From Pseudomonas viridiflava (GTDB taxonomy: Bacteria > Pseudomonadota > Gammaproteobacteria > Pseudomonadales > Pseudomonadaceae): a DNA stretch of 64,000 nucleotides. This document shows positions 56,033 to 64,000 of the stretch, piece by piece. How positions within the stretch are numbered: position 1 is the first letter of the stretch; each line of letters begins with the position of its first letter. The notes beneath the pieces are model-generated. The model did no database searches and was not told where the DNA came from. It worked only from the letters and a program-made list of their open reading frames with translations. Position numbers and translations under genes: made by a program. The stretch spans positions 514,513 to 578,512 of the forward strand of contig UVIF01000001.1 of assembly GCA_900596015.1 (NCBI GenBank), read 5' to 3'.

Positions 56033-57223
56033 ATGACAGCCAAAATTCCCGAACCGGATATCCAGTACTTGCAGAAAGTGCTGCTGGAAATGCTCGCCAT
56101 TCCCAGCCCTACCGGGTTCACCGATACCATCGTGCGCTACGTCGCCGAACGTCTCGAAGAGCTGGGCATTCCTTTTGAAATGACACGCCGCGGTACCATT
56201 CGCGCGACTCTCAAGGGCAAGCAGAATTCACCGGACCGCGCTGTGTCTGCGCACCTGGACACCATTGGCGCCAGCGTACGGGCGGTGCAGGACAACGGTC
56301 GCCTGTCGCTGGCGCCGGTGGGCTGCTGGTCGAGCCGCTTTGCCGAAGGCAGCCGGGTGAGCGTCTTCACCGACAGCGGCGTGATCCGCGGCAGCGTGCT
56401 GCCACTGATGGCCTCCGGGCATGCGTTCAATACCGCCGTCGACCAGATGCCGGTGACCTGGGACCATGTCGAGTTGCGCCTGGATGCCTACTGCGCGACG
56501 CGTGCCGACTGCGAGTCGCTGGGGGTGAACATCGGTGACTATGTGGCGTTCGATCCACTGCCCGAATTCACCGACAGTGGCCACATCAGTGCCCGCCATC
56601 TGGACGACAAGGCAGGTGTTGCCGCGCTGCTGGCATCGCTCAAGGCCATCGTCGAGAGTGACTACGAGCCTTTGATCGATTGCCATCCATTGTTCACCAT
56701 TACCGAGGAGACCGGCTCTGGCGCGGCGGCGGCTTTGCCGTGGGACGTCAGCGAGTTCGTCGGCATCGACATCGCACCCGTTGCACCCGGCCAGCATTCG
56801 AGCGAGCACGCCGTGAGCGTGGCCATGATGGACTCCGGTGGGCCCTACGATTATCACCTGTCGCGGCATCTATTGCGGCTGGCCGATGAAAACGAACTGC
56901 CGGTGCGGCGTGACCTGTTTCGTTATTACTTCAGTGACGCCCACTCGGCCGTCACGGCCGGACACGACATCCGCACCGCGCTTCTCGCGTTCGGTTGCGA
57001 CGCAACCCATGGCTATGAACGCACCCACATCGACAGCCTGAGCGCGTTGAGCCGCATTCTCACGGCCTACATGTTGAGCCCGCCGGTGTTCGCCAGCGAT
57101 GCCAAGCCGAACAACGGCTCGCTCGAGCGTTTCAGTCATCAGCTGGAGCACGACGCGCAGATGGAATCGGATACCCGCGTTCCGGCGGTCGAAGACGTGC
57201 TGGGACAGAAATCCAGCAACTGA
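56033..57223 (+). CDS. M42-family peptidase of the NAGGN trio
   Basis: 396-aa metallo-aminopeptidase-like hydrolase. Metal ligands are in VSAHLDTIGASV, HLDDKAGVAALLA, ITEETGSGAA and IDIAPVAPGQ. The start at 56033 has AGGAG at 56023-56027. It is the third member of the trio with asnB and ngg. Its role may be turnover of the osmolyte; the reaction is not established. The C-terminus carries an added tail after SPPVFASDA. Confidence 0.9.
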   Translation: MTAKIPEPDIQYLQKVLLEMLAIPSPTGFTDTIVRYVAERLEELGIPFEMTRRGTIRATLKGKQNSPDRAVSAHLDTIGASVRAVQDNGRLSLAPVGCWSSRFAEGSRVSVFTDSGVIRGSVLPLMASGHAFNTAVDQMPVTWDHVELRLDAYCATRADCESLGVNIGDYVAFDPLPEFTDSGHISARHLDDKAGVAALLASLKAIVESDYEPLIDCHPLFTITEETGSGAAAALPWDVSEFVGIDIAPVAPGQHSSEHAVSVAMMDSGGPYDYHLSRHLLRLADENELPVRRDLFRYYFSDAHSAVTAGHDIRTALLAFGCDATHGYERTHIDSLSALSRILTAYMLSPPVFASDAKPNNGSLERFSHQLEHDAQMESDTRVPAVEDVLGQKSSN

Positions 57224-57335
57224 CCGACCTGATACAACCAGAGCACGCCCGCCCTGCCCCTTGCCACTGCCCGGCTCGGGGCCTTGGGCACGCGCGACGC
57301 TGTTACACTGCCGGCCTACCCTGCGAGCGCCGAAC

Positions 57336-57563
57336 ATGCTGATTCCCTACGACCACCTCGAAGCCGACACCCTGACCCGCCTCATCGAAGATTTCGTGAC
57401 CCGCGACGGAACCGACAACGGCGATGAAACACCTTTGCAGACGCGGGTCGAACGCGTGCGTCATGCGCTGAGCAAGAAACAGGCGTTCATCGTTTTCGAT
57501 CCGGAAAGCCAGCAGTGCACGCTGATGCTCAAGCACGACATAGCGCCCGAGCTGTTCGACTGA
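57336..57563 (+). CDS. yheU: YheU-family (UPF0270) protein
   Basis: 75-aa protein: MLIPYDHLEADTLTRLIEDF is the typical UPF0270 opening, with ALSKKQAFIVFDPESQQCTL near the end. The family is widespread in gammaproteobacteria and of unknown function. It converges on csrA with a 3-base gap. Confidence 0.9.
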   Translation: MLIPYDHLEADTLTRLIEDFVTRDGTDNGDETPLQTRVERVRHALSKKQAFIVFDPESQQCTLMLKHDIAPELFD

Positions 57564-57566
57564 GCA

Positions 57567-57764
57567 TCACACCACCGGCACCTCCTTGGCATGCTTGCCG
57601 TGCTTCTCCTGGATTCGCCGATAGACCTCGGCACGGTGCACTTCCACGTCCTTGGGCGCCTGGATGCCGAAGCGCACGGTGTTGCCCCGCACGTCCAGCA
57701 CCTTGATCCAGACGTCATCGCCGATCGAGATCAGCTCGCCTACATGTCGCGTCAATACCAGCAT
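57567..57764 (-). CDS. csrA: CsrA/Rsm-family RNA-binding regulator, paralogue
   Basis: 65-aa post-transcriptional regulator that binds GGA motifs near ribosome-binding sites. The key residues Leu4, Arg6 and Arg44 are kept ([20 protein letters not shown]), as is the beta-strand core. It differs from typical RsmA/RsmE in the loop [17 protein letters not shown] and in a longer basic tail ([14 protein letters not shown]). AGGGA precedes the start. Pseudomonads usually have several Rsm proteins, so this is one of a set. Confidence 0.93.
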   Translation of the reverse strand: MLVLTRHVGELISIGDDVWIKVLDVRGNTVRFGIQAPKDVEVHRAEVYRRIQEKHGKHAKEVPVV

Positions 57765-57982
57765 GGCTTTGTTCCCTCAAATGAATGCTTCTTGAGGGTG
57801 GACCCTGTTTTCGACCATCACAAGGCAAGCGGAGTAATACAGTTTAAGCCTACGAAAGTTAGTAAATTCTCTGTCAGATATTTCGCACTTGTAGCGGGCA
57901 AGCCGTTGGTTAGTTGTACCGATCCATACACTTTAATCCATCGTTGTACGGATATTTACATGCTTGTCTACATTGACCCGCC

Positions 57983-58315
57983 CTATCCGTGCTGCAGCTT
58001 CGGCCCCCACAGAATGAGGCTCGCCCCCAGCACGCACAACGTTGCGCCCAGCCAGTCGAAGGTCTGCGGCCGAACTTTCTCGACCACCGCCAGCCATCCC
58101 AGCGAAGCGACGATGTAGATGCCACCGTAGGCCGCATACGCACGGCCGGCATAGGCGGCTTCCACGCGCGTGAGCAGTAGCGCGAAACAGGTCAGGCTCA
58201 GAACGCCAGCCAATGCCCACAGCGCGCTCTTGCCCATCCGCAGCCAGAGGTAGAAGGCATAGCAGCCGGCGATTTCGAAAAGGGCGGCCAGCAGGAACCA
58301 CGCATAATTGAGCAC
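57983..58315 (-). CDS. ynfA: YnfA-family (UPF0060) membrane protein
   Basis: 110-aa protein with four hydrophobic helices ([67 protein letters not shown]) resembling the small multidrug resistance fold. Family function is unsettled; small cation or drug efflux is proposed. It lies alone between csrA and a divergent DUF3309 gene. Confidence 0.93.
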   Translation of the reverse strand: MLNYAWFLLAALFEIAGCYAFYLWLRMGKSALWALAGVLSLTCFALLLTRVEAAYAGRAYAAYGGIYIVASLGWLAVVEKVRPQTFDWLGATLCVLGASLILWGPKLQHG

Positions 58316-58489
58316 TCGAACTCTCCAGAGCCAATATCAGCCCGCGAGAATACGCCAGCCCAGACCCGGCTCGGAAACATTTTTAAATCTTTGGGACTTT
58401 TTACGGCAGGTCATAGTCCGAGCTATTAGGCGGACGAGTGCTACTGGCTCGCTGACGAATCTTCTCATTGTCCAAATAAGGAAATCGCC

Positions 58490-58642
58490 ATGGGCACCAT
58501 ACTGATCATCGTCCTGATTCTGCTGTTGATTGGCGGATTGCCAGTATTCCCGCACTCCAGAAGTTGGGGCTATGGCCCGTCGGGTATCATCGGTACCGTA
58601 CTGGTCATCCTGCTGATTCTGGTATTGCTCGGCAAGATATAG
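58490..58642 (+). CDS. DUF3309-family tiny membrane protein
   Basis: 50-aa protein with two hydrophobic helices around a short loop with PHSRSWGYGPSG; it begins MGTILIIVLILLLIGGLP. The layout is typical of DUF3309, small stress-related membrane proteins of unknown function. Convergent with actP, sharing its terminator. Confidence 0.85.
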   Translation: MGTILIIVLILLLIGGLPVFPHSRSWGYGPSGIIGTVLVILLILVLLGKI

Positions 58643-58685
58643 TCCTGCGGGTGCGCAGCCTGCACCAGGCAGCGCAGCAGAAATG

Positions 58686-58723
58686 AAAAAATCCGATGTC
58701 CTTGCGGGCATCGGATTTTTTTT
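58686..58723. terminator. Bidirectional terminator between DUF3309 gene and actP
   Basis: Stem AAAAAATCCGATG/CATCGGATTTTTT with a 10-base loop and T-runs on both strands. Confidence 0.92.
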
Positions 58724-58744
58724 GCTTGCAGCCTGGTGCAAGTA

Positions 58745-60403
58745 TCAGTGGGAGACTGCCCCACTGGAACCCAGACCGGTTTGCGAACGTACGAACTGCG
58801 GGTAGAACAGCGCACGCTCTTCGTCAGCCGCGGCCGACTTGTCGGTGATCGAGAAGAACCAGATACCGATGAAGGCGATGGCCATCGAGAACAGTGCTGG
58901 GTACTCGTATGGATAGATCGGTTTGTCGTGATGCAGAATCTGCACCCAGATGGTCGGGCCGAGAATCATCAGCGTCACTGCGCTGATCAAGCCCATCCAG
59001 CCACCGATCATGGCGCCGCGAGTGGTCAGGTTCTTCCAGTACATCGAGAGCAGCAGGACCGGGAAGTTGCAGCTGGCCGCGATCGAGAACGCCAGGCCCA
59101 CCATGAACGCGATGTTCTGGCTTTCGAACGCGATACCCAGGCCGATCGCCAGGACACCGAGGCAGACGGTGGTGATCTTGGAAACGCGGATCTCGTCCTT
59201 GTCGTTGGTCTTGCCTTTCTTGATGACGCTGGCGTACAGGTCGTGGGACACCGCCGAAGCACCGGCCAGGGTCAGGCCGGCCACCACAGCCAGGATGGTG
59301 GCGAAGGCCACGGCCGAGATGAAGCCGAGGAAGATGCTGCCACCGACCGCATCGGCAAGGTGCACCGCGGCCATGTTGTTACCACCGAGCAAGGCACCGG
59401 CAGCGTCCTTGAACGCCGGATTGGTGCTGACCAGCAGAATCGCGCCAAAGCCGATGATGAAGGTCAGGATGTAGAAGTAGCCGATGAAGCCCGTTGCGTA
59501 GAGCACCGACTTGCGGGCTTCCTTGGCATCGGAAACGGTGAAGAAACGCATGAGAATGTGCGGCAGGCCGGCCGTACCGAACATCAGCGCCAGGCCCAGC
59601 GAGAAGGCCGAGATCGGATCCTTCACCAGCCCGCCGGGGCTCATGATGGCCTCACCCTTGGCATGCACCTTGATGGCTTCGGAGAACAGCACGTTGAAGT
59701 CGAAGTTGACGTGTTTCATCACCATAAGGGCCATGAAGGACGCACCGGACAGCAGCAATACCGCCTTGATGATCTGTACCCAGGTGGTCGCCAGCATGCC
59801 GCCGAACAGCACGTACAGGCACATCAGGATACCCACCAGAACCACGGCGACGGCGTAGTCGAGGCCGAACAGCAGCTGGATCAGCTTGCCGGCACCTACC
59901 ATCTGCGCGATCAGGTAGAACGCCACCACCACCAGCGAACCACAGGCCGACAGGGTGCGGATTTCTTTTTGTTTCAAGCGGTAGGACGCCACGTCGGCAA
60001 AGGTGTACTTGCCCAGGTTGCGCAGACGCTCGGCGATCAGGAACAGGATGATCGGCCAGCCCACGAGGAAGCCGATGGAGTAGATCAGGCCATCGTAGCC
60101 GGAGGTGAACACCAGCGCGGAAATCCCCAGGAAGGACGCCGCCGACATGTAGTCGCCGGCAATTGCCAGGCCGTTCTGAAAGCCGGTGATCTTGCCGCCG
60201 GCCGCGTAGTAGTCCGCCGCTGACTTGTTGCGCTTGGAAGCCCAGTAGGTGATGCACAGGGTAGCGCCCACGAACAGCACGAACATGATGATCGCCGCCA
60301 CGTTGAGAGGCTGCTTCTGCACCGCGCCGGTCAGTGCGTCGGCAGCCATCACGCTTGGAGCCAGGGCGAGTGCGCCCATTGTTGCCAATAGACGCCGCAT
60401 CAT
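58745..60403 (-). CDS. actP: Acetate permease ActP (sodium/solute symporter)
   Basis: 552-aa symporter with about 13 helices after a signal-like start ([20 protein letters not shown]). Motifs: [36 protein letters not shown] and [20 protein letters not shown]. It imports acetate and related short monocarboxylates. It overlaps the upstream yjcH by 4 nt. In E. coli these genes follow acs; no acs is in the window. Confidence 0.94.
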   Translation of the reverse strand: MMRRLLATMGALALAPSVMAADALTGAVQKQPLNVAAIIMFVLFVGATLCITYWASKRNKSAADYYAAGGKITGFQNGLAIAGDYMSAASFLGISALVFTSGYDGLIYSIGFLVGWPIILFLIAERLRNLGKYTFADVASYRLKQKEIRTLSACGSLVVVAFYLIAQMVGAGKLIQLLFGLDYAVAVVLVGILMCLYVLFGGMLATTWVQIIKAVLLLSGASFMALMVMKHVNFDFNVLFSEAIKVHAKGEAIMSPGGLVKDPISAFSLGLALMFGTAGLPHILMRFFTVSDAKEARKSVLYATGFIGYFYILTFIIGFGAILLVSTNPAFKDAAGALLGGNNMAAVHLADAVGGSIFLGFISAVAFATILAVVAGLTLAGASAVSHDLYASVIKKGKTNDKDEIRVSKITTVCLGVLAIGLGIAFESQNIAFMVGLAFSIAASCNFPVLLLSMYWKNLTTRGAMIGGWMGLISAVTLMILGPTIWVQILHHDKPIYPYEYPALFSMAIAFIGIWFFSITDKSAAADEERALFYPQFVRSQTGLGSSGAVSH

Positions 60404-60711
60404 TGCTTGGCCTCCTGCAGGATCAGGCGATTCAGGTCATCGAACTCGCCATTGGCGCGCTTGACGTAGATACCGGTCAACACGAAGGCGGAGAGAATCA
60501 GGCCGACACCGATGGGAATGCCCCAGGTAATCGACGATCCGGGGCTGAGCTTGGCGCCCAGGATGTGCGGGCCGTAGGCAATCAAGAGGATGAAGGCCGA
60601 ATACAGTCCAAGCATGATCGCCGAAAGTATCCAGGCAAACTTCTCCCTTTTTCTCACCAGCTCCTTGAAGCGTGGGCTGTTTTGAATCGAGAGGTAAATG
60701 CTGTCGTTCAT
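60400..60711 (-). CDS. yjcH: YjcH-family DUF485 membrane protein
   Basis: 103-aa protein with two helices ([40 protein letters not shown]) and a DUF485 N-terminus ([19 protein letters not shown]). The start at 60711 has GAGGA 8 nt upstream. It precedes and overlaps actP, the usual pairing with acetate symporters. Confidence 0.92.
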   Translation of the reverse strand: MNDSIYLSIQNSPRFKELVRKREKFAWILSAIMLGLYSAFILLIAYGPHILGAKLSPGSSITWGIPIGVGLILSAFVLTGIYVKRANGEFDDLNRLILQEAKQ

Positions 60712-60813
60712 TGTTTTTGTCCTCGCAGCATAGATGGATAGAACGTATTCCACTTTAGGCTGCTCTGGGACGCACTCCAGACGACCTTAGTAGTAGATCG
60801 TGGTCCGTAAATG

Positions 60814-60845
60814 AAAAAAGGTCGCCCATGGGCGACCTTTTCACG
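60814..60845 (-). terminator. Terminator of the betaine-binding gene
   Basis: A perfect 26-base palindrome (AAAAGGTCGCCCA and its mirror) flanked by A- and T-runs, 115 bases beyond the stop of the binding-protein gene; a REP pair lies between. Confidence 0.78.
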
Positions 60846-60852
60846 ATTCGAC

Positions 60853-60941
60853 GTAGGAGCGGTCCGTGGCCGCGAAGGCTGCACCGCGGTGTGTCTGGTG
60901 CACCGCCGCGCCGGGTTCGCGGCCGATGACCGCTCCTACAG
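60853..60941. repeat. Inverted REP pair (GTAGGAGCGGTC family)
   Basis: GTAGGAGCGGTC...GGCCGCGAA at the left and its inverted copy at the right, with a GC-rich centre that itself contains GCACCGCGG/CACCGCCGCG. This is the REPIN shape. The single copy at 9433 shares the sequence. Confidence 0.8.
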
Positions 60942-60955
60942 GCAGCCTTTTGGGG

Positions 60956-61810
60956 TTATTTGGAAACCCACTCGGCGACACGCTCAGGATGTTTGGCGAC
61001 CCAGGCCTTGGCGGCGGCATCAGGCTTGGCACCGTCCTGAATGGCCAGCATGACTTCGCCGATCTCGTCCTTGGACGACCACTGGAATTTCTTCAGGAAG
61101 GCAGCCACCTCGGGCGCTTTCTTGTCCAGGCCCTTGCTGCCGATACTGTTGACGGTTTCGGCCGCGCCGTACACACCTTTCGGGTCTTCCAGGAAGCGCA
61201 GTTTCCACTTGGCGAACATCCAGTGCGGCACCCAACCGGTCACGGCAATGGATTGCTGGACGTTTTCGGCCCGGGTCAGTTCCGCGATCATGCCGGCACC
61301 GGAACTGGCCTGCAGTTTGTAGTTCGACAGCCCGTAGTCCTTGATCGCCTGTTCGGTCTTGAGCATCACGCCCGAGCCCGCGTCGATACCCACGATGCGG
61401 TTCTTGAAGGTGTCGTCGGTCTTGAGGTCGTCGATGGTCTTGGCCTTGACGTATTCAGGCACGATCAGGCCGATCTTGGCGTCCTTGAAGTTGGGACCGT
61501 AGTCGACCACCTTGTCGTTGTTCTTGGCCCAATACTCGCCGTGGGTCACCGGCAGCCAGGCAGAAAGCATCGCATCGAGTTTGCCGGTGGCCACACCTTG
61601 CCACATGATCCCGGTGGCCACTGCCTGCAGCTTCACGTCATAGCCCAGTTTCTGCTTGATGACTTCGGCGGCGACATGGGTGGTGGCGACGCTGTCCGAC
61701 CATCCGTCGACGTAGCCGATGGTGACTTCCTTGGCGGCAGCGCTGGCCCAGCTACATCCCATGGCCAGAACCAGAGCAGCACTGGCTCCGAGAACTTTCT
61801 TCATGTTCAT
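60956..61810 (-). CDS. Glycine betaine-type ABC substrate-binding protein (OpuAC/ProX-like), orphan
   Basis: 284-aa periplasmic binding protein. Signal peptide MNMKKVLGASAALVLAMGCS is cleaved near ASA; the mature chain has TIGYVDGWSDSVATTHVAAE, GIMWQGVATGKLDAMLSAWLP (split over two strands) and TGWVPHWMFAKWKLRF, with the Trp residues that form quaternary-ammonium cages. No permease or ATPase of this family is adjacent. It may be an orphan binding protein that docks on a shared Cbc-type transporter, as BetX or CaiX do in P. aeruginosa. Ligand not certain. Confidence 0.88.
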   Translation of the reverse strand: MNMKKVLGASAALVLAMGCSWASAAAKEVTIGYVDGWSDSVATTHVAAEVIKQKLGYDVKLQAVATGIMWQGVATGKLDAMLSAWLPVTHGEYWAKNNDKVVDYGPNFKDAKIGLIVPEYVKAKTIDDLKTDDTFKNRIVGIDAGSGVMLKTEQAIKDYGLSNYKLQASSGAGMIAELTRAENVQQSIAVTGWVPHWMFAKWKLRFLEDPKGVYGAAETVNSIGSKGLDKKAPEVAAFLKKFQWSSKDEIGEVMLAIQDGAKPDAAAKAWVAKHPERVAEWVSK

Positions 61811-61964
61811 TCTGCTTCCCCGATAAGGCTGCGCGCGACGAATGCCGCACGGCATATGTTGGCGTCCTGATCATCGACTTCGCGCGCCGATGATCATGCT
61901 CCACCTACGACCTTGAACCGTCGAGAAACGACATGGCCGGGCCTTGCGGTCCGGCCGGGGGAAC

Positions 61965-62744
61965 TCAGCTGCGCATGCCGCGACCACTGACCAGCAACTT
62001 CACGCAGGCGAAGTACAGCACCACCGTGGCCACCAGCATGAATGCCACCGCTACGCCGATGCTGATGTCCGAGACGCCAAGGATGCCGTAGCGGAAGGCG
62101 TTGACCATGTGCAGCACCGGATTGGCCAGGGACACGGTCTGCCAGAACGGCGGCAGCAGGCTGATCGAATAGAACACCCCGCCCAGGTAGGTCAAAGGCG
62201 TGAGGACGAAGGTCGGTACGATGGAAATGTCGTCGAAGTTGCGCGCGAATACCGCGTTGATGAAGCCCAGCATCGAGAAAATCGTGGCGGTCAGCAGCAC
62301 CACCAGCACGGTGATGCCCAGGTGATGCACCTGCAGATCGGTGAAGAACAACGACAGCGCGGTGACGATGACCCCGACCATCAAGCCGCGCAACACCCCT
62401 CCTGCAACATAGCCGATCAGAATGGTGTGCGGTGATAAGGGCGAGACCATCAGTTCCTCGATGGAGCGCTGGAACTTGGCGCCGAAGAAACTCGAGACCA
62501 CGTTGCCGTAGGAGTTGGTGATCACCGACATCATGATCAGCCCCGGCACGATGTACTCCATGTAGCTGAAGCCACCCATGCCACCGATCTGCTTGCCGAT
62601 CAGGTTACCGAAGATGACGAAGTACAGCACCATGGTGATGGCTGGCGGCAGCAGGGTCTGCGGCCAGATCCGCGTGAAGCGCCGCACTTCGCGGTAGACG
62701 ATGGTGTTGAGAGCGACCACATTGGCCTGGAATTCGGAACTCAT
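61965..62744 (-). CDS. ABC-2 type exporter permease (YadH-like)
   Basis: 259-aa membrane protein with six helices and ABC-2 motifs (FSYMEYIVPGLIMMSVITNS, SIEELMVSPLSPHTI, LTPLTYLGGVFYSISLLPP). Its ATG overlaps the stop of the ATPase gene by 4 nt. YadGH-type exporters move an unknown substrate outward. Confidence 0.91.
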   Translation of the reverse strand: MSSEFQANVVALNTIVYREVRRFTRIWPQTLLPPAITMVLYFVIFGNLIGKQIGGMGGFSYMEYIVPGLIMMSVITNSYGNVVSSFFGAKFQRSIEELMVSPLSPHTILIGYVAGGVLRGLMVGVIVTALSLFFTDLQVHHLGITVLVVLLTATIFSMLGFINAVFARNFDDISIVPTFVLTPLTYLGGVFYSISLLPPFWQTVSLANPVLHMVNAFRYGILGVSDISIGVAVAFMLVATVVLYFACVKLLVSGRGMRS

Positions 62745-63673
62745 ACCGCGACCTTCCTCAGATTCTTCTCCACCAGAGACACGAACAACTCCTCCAGGCG
62801 ATTGGTCTTGTTGCGCAGGCTCAGCACCGGAATGTTCAACAGCGCCAGCTGGCCGAACAGCGAGGTGATGCCGATTTCCTTGTCGACCTGCACTTCCAGC
62901 GTCTGCGGATTGACCAGCGTGCAGGGGTAGCCTTGCAGTTGCGGCGCTGCGTTCAGCGGCTGGCCCAGATCGAGCAGAAAGGTCTCCACGTGCAGGGTGC
63001 CGAGCAGTTCACGCATGCTGGTGTTCTGGACGATGGTGCCGTGGTCGATGATGCCGATGTTGCGGCACAGCTGTTCGGCCTCTTCCAGGTAATGAGTGGT
63101 GAGGATGATGGTGATGCCTTTTTCGTTCAGCTCGGTAAGAAAGCCCCACATCGAGCGCCGCAGTTCGATGTCGACGCCGGCAGTGGGCTCATCGAGAATC
63201 AGCAGGCGCGGTTCGTGGATCAGCGCCCGAGCGATCATCAGGCGCCGCTTCATGCCGCCCGACAGAGACCGCGACGGCGTATCGCGCTTGTCCCACAAAC
63301 CCAGTTGGGTCAGGTACTGTTCGGCACGCTGCTTGGCGATCTTGGCTGGAATGCCGTAATAGCCGGCCTGGGTCACGACGATGTCGAAGGTCTTTTCGAA
63401 CTGGTTGAAGTTGAACTCCTGGGGCACTACGCCGATGCTGCGCTTGAGCGCAGCCGGCTGGCGGTCCAGGTCGTTGCCGAAGATGTTGACGGTGCCGCTG
63501 GTCTTGTTGACCAGCGTGGAAAGAATCCCGATGGTGGTCGATTTGCCTGCGCCGTTGGGGCCCAGCAGTGCGAAGAAGTCGCCTTCCGCTACGTCGAGAT
63601 CAATGCCGCTGAGGGCCTGAAACCCGTTGCCGTAGGTCTTGGTCAACTGTCGAATGGACAGAGCAGAACTCAT
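62741..63673 (-). CDS. ABC-2 type exporter ATPase (YadG-like)
   Basis: 310-aa ATPase: Walker A GPNGAGKST, Q-loop VVPQEFNFNQFEKT, signature LSGGMKRR, Walker B LLILDEPTAGVDIELR, switch ILTTHYLEEAEQL. The start at 63673 (MSSALSIRQLTKTYGNG) is the family N-terminus; no clear Shine-Dalgarno. It forms one exporter with the overlapping permease. Confidence 0.92.
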   Translation of the reverse strand: MSSALSIRQLTKTYGNGFQALSGIDLDVAEGDFFALLGPNGAGKSTTIGILSTLVNKTSGTVNIFGNDLDRQPAALKRSIGVVPQEFNFNQFEKTFDIVVTQAGYYGIPAKIAKQRAEQYLTQLGLWDKRDTPSRSLSGGMKRRLMIARALIHEPRLLILDEPTAGVDIELRRSMWGFLTELNEKGITIILTTHYLEEAEQLCRNIGIIDHGTIVQNTSMRELLGTLHVETFLLDLGQPLNAAPQLQGYPCTLVNPQTLEVQVDKEIGITSLFGQLALLNIPVLSLRNKTNRLEELFVSLVEKNLRKVAV

Positions 63674-64000
63674 AAGGGGTCTATACGCCGTGTTGAGAGT
63701 GGTGATGAAGTAAGGGCGACTGCGATGATTTGCAACCAGATGTGTAACAACTGACACCATGATGGGCGCGGTGACCGCCCTCGTAAAGTGACTGCTGTCG
63801 ATAGTGGACATCAGTCCCACGCGTGCCGCGACCGCCCATGCAGATAGGGCCACAGTGGCCAGCGAACGTTCCAGGCAACTGCCTCTGGCCCTCGGCGCCG
63901 CGAACTCCCCTACCCTGCAACGGTCACTATCCAGGCAAGTCCCGGATCTGTCCCACACCGAAGCTTACGTGCCTGACCACCGTTTTCCCGTCTGCCGCCG
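63674..64000. other. Right-edge region without an assigned gene
   Basis: 327 bases upstream of the ABC-2 ATPase. The first 100 bases should hold its promoter. A plus-strand frame beginning at a GTG near 63808 runs open to the right edge for about 64 codons, but it has no recognised sequence and no Shine-Dalgarno I can defend. It may be the start of a gene beyond the window or chance. Confidence 0.4.

Noticed and set aside
63808..64000. Possible start of a plus-strand gene running off the right edge
   Set aside because: GTG start without a ribosome-binding site, and no recognisable protein sequence in about 64 codons.

Overview
The window is a stretch of chromosome from a fluorescent-type Pseudomonas, most like the P. 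putida/P. fluorescens side of the genus. The evidence is high GC, several families of Pseudomonas-type REP palindromes, and gene neighbourhoods known from this genus: fadD1-fadD2-phaJ, argG-motY-pyrC-rnt-bfd-bfr-grxD-argF, gltX with Glu/Ala tRNAs, aotJQMOP, and the N-acetylglutaminylglutamine amide (NAGGN) trio. This placement comes from gene content and protein resemblance recalled from family knowledge, not from a search. I see no prophage, transposase, integrase, CRISPR array or plasmid replication gene. The window is core genome with small lineage-specific edits.

Layout. (1) 1-3280: an iron cell-surface signalling module on the minus strand (FecI-type sigma, FecR-type regulator, TonB-dependent receptor cut by the left edge) behind a candidate Fur box. 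(2) 3541-6752: an MFS and an EamA exporter overlapping by 4 nt, divergent from a LysR regulator. (3) 6906-12243: periplasmic cyclophilin, a TTG-start ABC exporter, a FemAB/GNAT-like protein and an outer-membrane porin. (4) 12264-22323: lipid metabolism and a helicase (KAS III, hrpA, two acyl-CoA ligases, PhaJ hydratase), then two small proteins of unknown function. (5) 22516-28130: metG, an orphan soluble RnfB-like ferredoxin, nth, a small acidic protein, an orphan NarL-type response regulator and an unknown two-helix membrane protein. (6) 28213-36503: argG, motY, pyrC-rnt, bfd, bfr, grxD, an unknown 97-aa protein, and argF overlapping an ABC ATPase. (7) 36575-44966: ibpA with a sigma-32 promoter and ROSE-like thermometer, dusC, a thioesterase, four tRNAs behind gltX, uvrB with a LexA box, an aromatic aminotransferase and tRNA-Asn. 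(8) 45071-52234: an exonuclease-ligase repair pair and the arginine/ornithine uptake operon. (9) 52406-57764: NAGGN osmolyte operon, YheU and a CsrA paralogue. (10) 57983-63673: YnfA, DUF3309, acetate permease with its DUF485 partner, a betaine-type binding protein and an ABC-2 exporter.

How the genes work together. Iron handling recurs: FecIR with its receptor, Fur-type promoter at bfd, and a bacterioferritin whose ferroxidase ligands are replaced although the haem Met52 is kept. Arginine metabolism (argG, argF, aot uptake) and osmoprotection (NAGGN synthesis, betaine binding) are clustered. The lipid block links fatty-acid activation (FadD1/2) to polyhydroxyalkanoate precursors (PhaJ) and back to fatty-acid synthesis (KAS III).

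Most notable observations: the ferroxidase-less bacterioferritin; an RnfB relic without membrane anchor beside nth; a two-gene remnant of the four-gene Lhr-Core repair cluster; an unrecognised two-helix membrane protein beside an orphan response regulator that has two TTCCTACA repeats 22 bp apart; and a twin-arginine-like motif before the FecR membrane helix. None is a proven new system. The unknown membrane protein is the best candidate for undescribed biology.
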